14,621 nucleotides of DNA from Clostridia bacterium (GTDB taxonomy: Bacteria; Bacillota; Clostridia; Oscillospirales; CAG-272): contig JAFQPC010000178.1 of assembly GCA_017411935.1 (NCBI GenBank), forward strand, positions 1 through 14,621. Reading direction: 5' to 3'. The translations under genes were made by a program, and so were the position numbers. Shown here piece after piece: positions 7,780-14,592 of the stretch. The notes under the pieces were generated by a model. That model did no database searches. It had not been told where the DNA came from and saw nothing but the letters and a program-made list of their open reading frames with translations. Position 1 is the stretch's first letter, and every line of letters starts with the position of its first letter.

Positions 7780-7813
7780 AAAGATCCCTCGTGAAACCTC
7801 ACGAGGGATCTTT
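7780..7813 (-). terminator. Terminator of the 1222-aa secreted protein gene
   Basis: A 14-bp perfect stem (7780-7793 with 7800-7813) with a 6-nt loop, starting 15 nt after the stop at 7829. On the minus strand it is followed by TTGG and a run of six T. It insulates this gene from the hemolysin III promoter just downstream. Confidence 0.9.
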
Positions 7814-7828
7814 CTTTATTTTATTTCA

Positions 7829-10800
7829 TCAAGAGATAACACTTTTCAGTGCGTTCGTCAACGCTGTGGTATAGCCTGCATGATCCGAGATCGAGGGGTG
7901 TCCCCAAGTGGGCGCACCGCTTGCGGTCGTCGAAGTGGCAAGCTCGAGCGTATAGATCTTCGCGCCCGAATGTGCTGCGCGGTAGGTTGCGATCGCGCTT
8001 TGGATCTGCGTGTTATAGGTGTCGTTCATCGCGCCCCACAGACAGTAAACGATACAGTCGCTTCCGTTCTTTGCAAACACGTTTTCAAGAAGTCGAACGT
8101 ATCCCGCCTCAAACTCTGCCGTATCCGCGTGATATGCGCGGTCGTTCGTACCGAGGTTGATGACAACAATATCCGCCTGACGCTCAAATCCATACGCCGT
8201 CGTCGAGCGTGCGGGACTTGCGTGGAGATAGTTCTTGTCAAAATTGTAATCAGTTCCGTACACAACGCCGCGTCCCGAAAGTCCGAGGATCGAGTAATCG
8301 GCGTTCAATGCCTGAGCTACGAGATAAGGATATGCGAGCGTACCGTCCTGCGAAGTGTAGGCGCCGTCATTCGTACCGACAACACCCCAACCACAGGAGA
8401 TACTGTCACCGAGAAACTCGATGTAGAGATCCTTACTGGGCGTTGCGCTGATCGTACCGTTCAGCTCAACTGCACTGATCTCTGCCTGACCGAGCAGATA
8501 ACCCGTTGCCTTCACCAGACGAACGGTATGCGTTCCCTCAGGCACTGACTTCAGCGTAACCTTAGTCGAGCCGCTCACGGTATAATAATCCAAGCCACCG
8601 TTCTTCCAAAGAGTGCCGTCCACATACGCCTTAAAATAACAAGGCGCAGTCGAATTTGCCGTAAAGACAATATCAGAAGTCGAATTCATCGTTGCATAGA
8701 ATTCAAGACCCGAAGCCGTCCAGTCGGTGTAAAGCGTTTGATTGCTCTCGAGATGACGCTCGCCGAGTACCTTGATTACATTCGTATTGCTGTTGATATC
8801 GTAAATCACTACACCGTCACTCCAATCCATCGCAGATCCTATCGTAGGAACTGATTTTTTCTTCAAAAGGATATCCGAAAATACCGAGCGATGATCCGAA
8901 GACTGACGCATTACCATATTATCGACCTCACGGAATTGCTCCACCGTCGCCTTATCCTTGCTGACGAACACGTGATCGATTCCACTCGATACCTTTTCTG
9001 CGTTGCCCGTCAGCTTTGCACTGTTTTCCAGATGGGTTCCCGCGATCATCGCCGAGAGTAAGGTAGAATCATGGAGTTGGTTATAGTCGCCCGTTACAGC
9101 GATCGGCACATTCGGATACAGCGATTCCAGCTTTTTGATCTGAGCATTCACGCAAGCAAAGAAGGTCGGCTGGAAGTCCTTAAACCATGTGCCGTCACCA
9201 CCGTGAGGTCCGTGGAGATTGAGCACGATCATCTTGGTATTCTCATCGGTCTTGCTCTGGAAAAGCGCCCACTGCCAACGGTGCATCGCGTTGCCGTATT
9301 CCACGCCCTGCTCATCGCTGATATCCTTGGCAAGCACGGTCCATTTATCGGTACGGTACAGCATCGGCGTCCATTGATTGACGGCTGCCACCTGATCCGA
9401 CACATCAACGTAAGCATATGCTCCGTTCAGGTACGAAAGAAGCGTCGCTTGCATATTGATGGTTGCCGTGTTGTTGATGACCGAACTTCCCGAGGTCTCC
9501 TGCAAACCGATGAAATCGGGACGGTAGAAAAGGAACATTTCCGCCATATTCGCCATTCGCTGCTCGTGCGAGATTCCGAGATCTACTGCGCCGGAACTGT
9601 TATCGGCAGCCAGAAGATTACTCGACATCACACGAACCTTTTCTGCACCGACAAAACGTTCAACGTCAAGCGATTCCTTTTCCTTGACGTACTGACCGTT
9701 TTTATCGTACATCACCGATACCGTCTCGCCCGTCACGACAATTCCGTTCATCGTTGTATATTCGGGAGTGATCTCAAAGATATAGCTCGATCCTGCGGGA
9801 ATATTTCCGATGATCAGCGCAATAAACTTCTTGCCGCCAAAATCCTTGGCGGTATAAGATTTGATCACCGCGCCATTGTCATCATACGCTCTCAGGGCAT
9901 CGTAGAGCTGTGCATCGGTCGTAAAGGACTTAAAGGCATCGCCCGTGTTCGCGTCACGCACGATCACGTTCATTCTGCCTTCGATCGCACTCTCTACGTG
10001 CGTTACCGCGATAAAGCGAAGCGAATAGCTATCGGCGTTTGTCAGGGTTGCGTCATCGGGAACATTATCCTGTACGCCGACACACGAGATCTGTCCGCCA
10101 ACCTTTTGGATAAAGCCGTTTTCATCGTTCTTCACCATCGCAGCCGCCGCCTCGGACGAGACGGTAAGCACCGAGGAATCGGTGATAGGACCGCTATAAT
10201 ACCACGAATCCAGCGGATAGTTTGCCGAAACTGTCGAGCAGTTCTGTCCGTTCAAAACGATCCATGCCGCGTTTCGTCCTTCTTTTGCAAAGGTAGAGCC
10301 GATCAGATTGAAGCTACCGATCGTCGTCGCCGTATTATTTACGTTGAGCGCCGACATCGTCTGACATCCGCTCGTTCCAAGGATCAGACCTGCTCCCGTT
10401 CCGTCAGATGCCGTCAAAGACTGCGAGGGGAAAGATGCTCGGATCAAGCAATGGTCGACGTTGACAGTCGCATGGCTATACGACATGGCACCAAGCACAC
10501 CGCCGACCGACATCGGCTGAACGAGACCGCAAGTGTTTTTCAGCGAACCGCCAACCACACAGTTATCAATATTGAGCTCGCCGTCAAAAGCGGAATACTC
10601 ACCGAAGTCTCTCTTAAATCCACCGAACGTACCGACGATACCGCCAAGTCCCGTCAGAGTATTCGTCGTTGCGGCACTCAACGAGCCCGTCATCGAGCAG
10701 TTCGAGATCGTGATCGTACCACCCGCATACAGATCCTCATAGGAATCCGAGGTGAAAACCGAACCAACAATACCGCCGACCGATTTTGCATTTGCCGTGA

Positions 10801-11497
10801 TCGAGCCCGTCATATTGACGTTGCGGATCTCGAGCGTCGGTCTGCCAAAAGGCTCAAAAATACCGACAACACCACCCGAGCTGACGCAAGCCTGAGAAGT
10901 TTTCTCGCGCGTATCGGTCATCGTTGCGCTGACGTTGATATTTTCGAGCACCGCGCTCTGTCCGTCATTCAAGGTCAGAATACCGATGACTCCGCCAAAA
11001 TGCATACCGACCGACGAAGCCGAACCTGCGACCGTACAGTTTTTCACCGTCAAAGAACCCGTACCGTCGTGTTTTCCGATCAGCATACCCGTCTGCATGG
11101 TATCCTGCGGATTTGAAACGTTTCCGTTGACGTTCAGATTCTGAATGACCGCACCTCCGGTTGTCGTGTTGGCGATCAGCGCTGTCGTCGCTTTAAAATT
11201 ACTGAGCGTAAAGCCCTGACCGTCAAACGTACCTGCAAAGGTATTGGGGAAAAGCGTGGCAACGCTACCGCCAAGATCCACGTTCTTTGTCAGGCGGATC
11301 GTTTTTCCCGCAAAAGTTGCTTCGGGATTGTTTTTTGCATACGTTGCAATGTCATTCCAGTCGCTCACGCTCGCAATCGAAAAGACGCTATTCGAATAGG
11401 TCAGTCCGCTTGCCGTAAAGAAGGACGCAGGAATCATTGTCATCAACATCACAAGACACAAAAGAAGTCCCAGTGTTTTTTTGATCCAAGGTTTCAT
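7829..11497 (-). CDS. Secreted multidomain protein: GLUG-like beta-helix, middle module, EEP-family phosphodiesterase/nuclease, CE2-like SGNH esterase
   Basis: 1222-aa exported protein. Residues 1 to about 30 form a Sec signal peptide (MKPWIKK, then a hydrophobic core). About 33-425 is a beta-helix-type region with FDGQG at 91-95 and GLUG-like GG(V/I)xG turns near 168, 208, 241, 285 and 332. About 460-612 is a module shared with the upstream paralogue that I cannot name. About 620-880 is an endonuclease/exonuclease/phosphatase domain with N627, E667 (LQE), H762, D804/N806 (GDYN), D841/H842 and D868/H869. About 885-1222 resembles carbohydrate esterase family 2: a jelly-roll, then SGNH motifs GDS (S1032), GTND (1116-1119) and H1200 in GHPSISDH. 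No LPXTG, SLH, dockerin or lipobox is seen, so it should be released or held non-covalently. The start at 11497 has AAAGGA 8 nt before it; the in-frame ATG at 11539 lies at or upstream of the predicted transcription start. Domain families are recognised; the substrate is not known. Confidence 0.85.
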   Translation of the reverse strand: MKPWIKKTLGLLLCLVMLMTMIPASFFTASGLTYSNSVFSIASVSDWNDIATYAKNNPEATFAGKTIRLTKNVDLGGSVATLFPNTFAGTFDGQGFTLSNFKATTALIANTTTGGAVIQNLNVNGNVSNPQDTMQTGMLIGKHDGTGSLTVKNCTVAGSASSVGMHFGGVIGILTLNDGQSAVLENINVSATMTDTREKTSQACVSSGGVVGIFEPFGRPTLEIRNVNMTGSITANAKSVGGIVGSVFTSDSYEDLYAGGTITISNCSMTGSLSAATTNTLTGLGGIVGTFGGFKRDFGEYSAFDGELNIDNCVVGGSLKNTCGLVQPMSVGGVLGAMSYSHATVNVDHCLIRASFPSQSLTASDGTGAGLILGTSGCQTMSALNVNNTATTIGSFNLIGSTFAKEGRNAAWIVLNGQNCSTVSANYPLDSWYYSGPITDSSVLTVSSEAAAAMVKNDENGFIQKVGGQISCVGVQDNVPDDATLTNADSYSLRFIAVTHVESAIEGRMNVIVRDANTGDAFKSFTTDAQLYDALRAYDDNGAVIKSYTAKDFGGKKFIALIIGNIPAGSSYIFEITPEYTTMNGIVVTGETVSVMYDKNGQYVKEKESLDVERFVGAEKVRVMSSNLLAADNSSGAVDLGISHEQRMANMAEMFLFYRPDFIGLQETSGSSVINNTATINMQATLLSYLNGAYAYVDVSDQVAAVNQWTPMLYRTDKWTVLAKDISDEQGVEYGNAMHRWQWALFQSKTDENTKMIVLNLHGPHGGDGTWFKDFQPTFFACVNAQIKKLESLYPNVPIAVTGDYNQLHDSTLLSAMIAGTHLENSAKLTGNAEKVSSGIDHVFVSKDKATVEQFREVDNMVMRQSSDHRSVFSDILLKKKSVPTIGSAMDWSDGVVIYDINSNTNVIKVLGERHLESNQTLYTDWTASGLEFYATMNSTSDIVFTANSTAPCYFKAYVDGTLWKNGGLDYYTVSGSTKVTLKSVPEGTHTVRLVKATGYLLGQAEISAVELNGTISATPSKDLYIEFLGDSISCGWGVVGTNDGAYTSQDGTLAYPYLVAQALNADYSILGLSGRGVVYGTDYNFDKNYLHASPARSTTAYGFERQADIVVINLGTNDRAYHADTAEFEAGYVRLLENVFAKNGSDCIVYCLWGAMNDTYNTQIQSAIATYRAAHSGAKIYTLELATSTTASGAPTWGHPSISDHAGYTTALTNALKSVIS

Positions 11498-11505
11498 ACC
11501 ATCGT

Positions 11506-11511
11506 TCCTTT
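11506..11511 (-). promoter_or_regulatory. Ribosome binding site fixing the start of the 1222-aa protein
   Basis: AAAGGA on the minus strand, 8 nt before the ATG at 11497. The paralogue has the same AAAGGA 7 nt before the identical MKPWIKK start, which independently supports both starts. Confidence 0.8.
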
Positions 11512-11539
11512 CGGTAATAATTTTTTCCATATACATCAT

Positions 11540-11569
11540 ATTATATCATTCTCTTTCAGTTGTTGTCAA
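11540..11569 (-). promoter_or_regulatory. SigA-type promoter of the 1222-aa secreted protein gene
   Basis: Minus strand: TTGACA (11564-11569), 18-nt spacer, TATAAT (11540-11545). There are 42 nt between the -10 box and the ATG at 11497. The spacer length matches the paralogue's promoter. Confidence 0.88.
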
Positions 11570-11577
11570 TGCACAAA
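11570..11577 (-). promoter_or_regulatory. Second TTTGTGCA copy abutting the -35 box
   Basis: TTTGTGCA directly precedes the TTGACA box. Its start is 42 nt from the start of the same 8-mer in the upstream element at 11610-11619, about four helical turns. The paralogous promoter has no copy at this place. Possible operator half; short enough to be chance. Confidence 0.3.
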
Positions 11578-11609
11578 TCAAACAAATACCCCCAAAAATG
11601 GTTGTTAAA

Positions 11610-11619
11610 CCTGCACAAA
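11610..11619 (-). promoter_or_regulatory. Conserved upstream element TTTGTGCAGG (copy 1)
   Basis: TTTGTGCAGG lies exactly 40 nt upstream of the -35 box. The identical 10-mer is at the same distance in front of the paralogue's -35 (14583-14592). It abuts the T-rich tail of the preceding terminator, so it may be a terminator remnant rather than a binding site. Confidence 0.45.
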
Positions 11620-11623
11620 GAAA

Positions 11624-11649
11624 GGAGCAACTGCCAAAGCAGTTGCTCC
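11624..11649 (-). terminator. Terminator of the 920-aa secreted protein gene
   Basis: An 11-bp perfect stem (11624-11634 with 11639-11649) with a 4-nt loop, 22 nt after the stop at 11672. On the minus strand it is followed by TTTCTTTG. A six-A run on the other side gives it some terminator character in the opposite direction, although no gene needs it there. Confidence 0.85.
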
Positions 11650-11671
11650 CAAAAAATCTTATTTCATTCGG

Positions 11672-14434
11672 TTAAGGAAGAATGGTTCCTGCGTTCCAAT
11701 CCATCGAAGATCCCGGCGTTGAAACAACGATCCTCTTGAGCTCGACATCCATATAAACGGGCGCGTGGTCGGTGCTGAGTTTAACTGACGTCAAGTTATA
11801 AGCCTCACGGAACTGCTTCACTGTTCCGTCGCCTGCCGACATAAAGATGTGGTCGATACCGCCGAAGTTAGACGGCTCGCAGTTGGTCGTCAGCTCCGAC
11901 TCGATCGTCAGCGACGTACCGTTCGTCATCGTAGCAATATATGCTGCATTCGTTTCATCGGTTTCGGGATTAACGTTGTAGTCACCCGTAACGAAGATCG
12001 GAACATTTTCGTACTGTGCTTCAAGACTCTTGAGCTGCGTATTCAGATCCTGGAAGAAGGCATCCTTTACGGTAGGTCCGTGATACGTTCCGTTATGCGG
12101 ACCGTGGATATTAACCACGATGACCTTGTATGCGGGGTTATCAACACTCTCAAAGAGTGCCCACTGCCAACGGTGCATCGTACAAGCAACAAGCAGACAT
12201 TCCTTGGTCGTATCGTAGTCTTGCGCAACAGGAGTCCACTTCGAGCTATCGTAGATGATCGGAGTAAAGTGAGAGTTTCCATTCAGCTGAGCGGAGAAAT
12301 CCACGTACTTATAGTTTGTATTCATATAGCTCATCAGCACCGACTGCATCGTCTTAACACCGTCGAAGCAGTCCGTACCGTTGACCTGCGTAGCATCCGC
12401 AACCTCCTGCAAACCGATGAAGTCGGGCTTGTAGAAGTTATACAGCGCCGCCATATTCGCCAATCTCTGCTCGTGGTCGCTCAGGAAATTCGTGTAATCG
12501 GTCTGCTCGTGATCTACAACAAGAATGTTACTCGACATAATACGAACAGAGGGTCCCTTGGGCAGAGAAAGCGCATCAAAGGATTCCTTTGCTTTGATGT
12601 ACTGACCGTTCTTATCATAAGTGATCGAAACCGTCTCACCCGTCACGACAAGTCCGTCTGCCGTCGTGTAAGAGGGAGTGAAGTCAAAGGTATAATCGAC
12701 CGAGCCTGCGGGGATACCGCCGATGGTCAGCGCGAGGAACTTGTTGGCACCGAAGTCGGTTGCCTTATAATACGCCATCTGCTTACCGTCCACGTCATAT
12801 GCTTTCAGCGCATCGTAGAGGTTACAAGCCTTTTCGTACTTCTTGTATGCTTCGCCCGACTTAGCATCACGAACAACGACCGTCATCTTTGCCGACGAAA
12901 CGTTCGTTACGTGAGACACGGCGATAAAGCGAACCGCAAAGGTCTCGTCCGAAGATAGTACTGCGCCGTTATCGACGTTATCCTGTACACCGAGCGCGGT
13001 GATCTGTCCGCCGACACGGAGAACGAAGCCCGCTGCGTTCTTCTTGACCATTGCCTCTGCTGCGGATACCGAAACGGTAACGACCGAATGATCGGTAATG
13101 CTATTCGTATAATACCATGCGGCAAAAGTATTCTCTGCCGCCACCGCGGTCTGTTGCTTTCCGTTCAGGGCAAGCCAAGCCGCATACTTGCCTTCTCTTG
13201 CGATCGCATGACCGATCATTGCGCCGTCTGCCGTCGATACGCAGTTGTTGACGTTGAGTGAGGACATCGTCTGCGATGCCGCCGCACCGAGGATGGTTCC
13301 CGCACCCTTGCCGTTCGTCGCCGTCAAAGAATGCGCTCCAAAGTTTGCCGAGATCAGACAGTGGTCTACGTTAACGGTTGCGTCACCGTATGCCATCGAA
13401 CCGATCACACCGCCGACTGCCAAAGGCTCTTCGCTCGTCGTATTGGTATTTTGCACCGTACCGCTAACCGCACAGTTCGAAATGTTCAGCGTGCCGTCAA
13501 ACGCGGTGTAGTCGTTGGTCTCTCTCTTGAAAGCGCCGAATGCGCCGACGATACCGCCCGCGCCGTTACCTGCGCTACCCGTACCCGAAGTGACGGTACC
13601 CGTCATCTGACAGTTTTCGATCGTGATCGTACCGCCCGTATAAAGAGCTGCGCTACCGTCCTTGTCGTAGATCGAACCGACGATACCGCCCGCAGGTCCG
13701 AGATCTCTCGTAACAGTACCCGACATATTGATGTTCTGAATAAGAAGATTCGAATTATGTCCGAAGGTTTCTACGTTACCGACGACACCGCCCGCGCAGT
13801 GCCAGCCCACCGAGATTCTGGTACGGTTGTTATGTACCGTTGCCGAGGTATTGACGTTCGCGATCGTAACACTCACGCCGTCTGCCAGCGTAACAACGCC
13901 CGCAACAGCACCAACGTTATACGCGTTCGAGGTAATGCTTCCCGCAACGCTGACGTCGGTGACCGTTCCCGCATCCATACGGTTCACGATCATTCCTGCC
14001 CAGACCTGCCAACCGTTCGTTCCGTCGGTGTGATAGGTGTTGTACTCGACCGTACCGTTGATCTTAACGTTCTTGATGACAGAGCCTGCGTTCGTAACGT
14101 TTGCGATGACCGCACCTTTCGTTGTTACGAAATTACTAAGGGTGTAGCCCTGTCCGTCAAACGTACCTTCAAAGTTGTTTGCAAACAGCGTGGAAATGGT
14201 TGCTCCGTCAAAATCCACGTTATCTGTGAGCTTAATGGTTTTGCCCGTAAATCTTGCGCTGGGGTTTGCCTCCGAATATGCTGCGATATCTTCCCAGTCG
14301 CTGACACTCGCGATCGTGAACGTGGTATTTGAATAATCCAACGCACTCGTCGAGAACGCTCCGAACGGGATCATCGCCGCCAGCATCAGCAGGCATACGG
14401 CAAGCGCCGCCGCTTTTTTGATCCAAGGTTTCAT
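11672..14434 (-). CDS. Secreted multidomain protein: GLUG-like beta-helix, middle module, EEP-family phosphodiesterase/nuclease (paralogue without the esterase)
   Basis: 920-aa exported paralogue of the downstream 1222-aa protein, collinear with it over almost its whole length. Residues 1 to about 31 form a Sec signal peptide opening with the same MKPWIKK. About 34-430 is a beta-helix-type region with FDGQG at 92-96 and GLUG-like turns near 174, 214, 248, 292 and 341. About 470-612 is the shared unnamed module, ending YDKNGQY. About 628-900 is an EEP domain with N636, E677, H777, D818/N820, D861/H862 and D889/H890, so catalysis looks possible. The protein ends at GSSMDWNAGTILP, exactly where the paralogue's CE2-like domain begins. 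A clean terminator follows, so this is a real end rather than a broken read. AAAGGA sits 7 nt before the ATG. No surface-anchor motif is seen. Extracellular nuclease, phosphodiesterase and phospholipase are all possible activities. Confidence 0.85.
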   Translation of the reverse strand: MKPWIKKAAALAVCLLMLAAMIPFGAFSTSALDYSNTTFTIASVSDWEDIAAYSEANPSARFTGKTIKLTDNVDFDGATISTLFANNFEGTFDGQGYTLSNFVTTKGAVIANVTNAGSVIKNVKINGTVEYNTYHTDGTNGWQVWAGMIVNRMDAGTVTDVSVAGSITSNAYNVGAVAGVVTLADGVSVTIANVNTSATVHNNRTRISVGWHCAGGVVGNVETFGHNSNLLIQNINMSGTVTRDLGPAGGIVGSIYDKDGSAALYTGGTITIENCQMTGTVTSGTGSAGNGAGGIVGAFGAFKRETNDYTAFDGTLNISNCAVSGTVQNTNTTSEEPLAVGGVIGSMAYGDATVNVDHCLISANFGAHSLTATNGKGAGTILGAAASQTMSSLNVNNCVSTADGAMIGHAIAREGKYAAWLALNGKQQTAVAAENTFAAWYYTNSITDHSVVTVSVSAAEAMVKKNAAGFVLRVGGQITALGVQDNVDNGAVLSSDETFAVRFIAVSHVTNVSSAKMTVVVRDAKSGEAYKKYEKACNLYDALKAYDVDGKQMAYYKATDFGANKFLALTIGGIPAGSVDYTFDFTPSYTTADGLVVTGETVSITYDKNGQYIKAKESFDALSLPKGPSVRIMSSNILVVDHEQTDYTNFLSDHEQRLANMAALYNFYKPDFIGLQEVADATQVNGTDCFDGVKTMQSVLMSYMNTNYKYVDFSAQLNGNSHFTPIIYDSSKWTPVAQDYDTTKECLLVACTMHRWQWALFESVDNPAYKVIVVNIHGPHNGTYHGPTVKDAFFQDLNTQLKSLEAQYENVPIFVTGDYNVNPETDETNAAYIATMTNGTSLTIESELTTNCEPSNFGGIDHIFMSAGDGTVKQFREAYNLTSVKLSTDHAPVYMDVELKRIVVSTPGSSMDWNAGTILP

Positions 14435-14446
14435 AATTTTTTCCTT

Positions 14447-14474
14447 TCATTATTTGTTTTTCATTATTTGTTTT
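14447..14474 (-). repeat. Perfect 14-bp tandem repeat in the leader of the 920-aa protein gene
   Basis: The 14-mer AAAACAAATAATGA (minus strand) occurs twice in direct succession (14461-14474 and 14447-14460), just 5' of the AAAGGA ribosome binding site. The paralogue's leader lacks it, which contributes to the 36-nt difference in distance from -10 box to ATG. Confidence 0.9.
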
Positions 14475-14512
14475 ATATTTATTTTGTAATTATCAAAAAA
14501 TCCTACCATATC

Positions 14513-14542
14513 ATTATAACATCAAATCCCTTTTCTTGTCAA
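14513..14542 (-). promoter_or_regulatory. SigA-type promoter of the 920-aa secreted protein gene
   Basis: Minus strand: TTGACA (14537-14542), 18-nt spacer, TATAAT (14513-14518). There are 78 nt between the -10 box and the ATG at 14434, giving an AT-rich leader of about 72 nt. Confidence 0.88.
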
Positions 14543-14582
14543 GAGAAAAAACCAACAAAGCACCTCGGCGCATCTTGTCTAT

Positions 14583-14592
14583 CCTGCACAAA
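14583..14592 (-). promoter_or_regulatory. Conserved upstream element TTTGTGCAGG (copy 2)
   Basis: Identical to the 10-mer at 11610-11619 and likewise exactly 40 nt upstream of its -35 box. It is preceded by CTCCC, as copy 1 is preceded by CTCC plus four bases. The rest of 14543-14621 holds no gene that I can see. Confidence 0.45.

Noticed and set aside
9071..11116. 681-codon open frame on the + strand opposite the 1222-aa protein gene
   Set aside because: It is the antisense shadow of a gene with strong codon bias. Its translation is rich in Arg, His, Asp and Val with no recognisable domain, membrane segment or signal, it lacks a good ribosome binding site, and the opposite strand encodes clear enzyme motifs.
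11498..11539. Upstream in-frame ATG at 11539 as start of the 1222-aa protein
   Set aside because: It lies at or upstream of the predicted transcription start (the -10 box is 11540-11545), and it would place charged residues before the signal peptide. The ATG at 11497 has AAAGGA and matches the paralogue's start.
11849..14332. Two long + strand open frames (369 and 333 codons) opposite the 920-aa protein gene
   Set aside because: Same antisense effect and the same Arg/His/Asp/Val-rich composition as the shadow opposite the paralogue. Their similarity to it only mirrors the paralogy of the real genes.
7829..14434. Polymorphic toxin or adhesin reading of the two secreted proteins
   Set aside because: There is no immunity-type gene, pretoxin or polymorphic-toxin cassette, and no surface-anchor motif. 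The hydrolase motifs and Sec signal fit secreted enzymes better.
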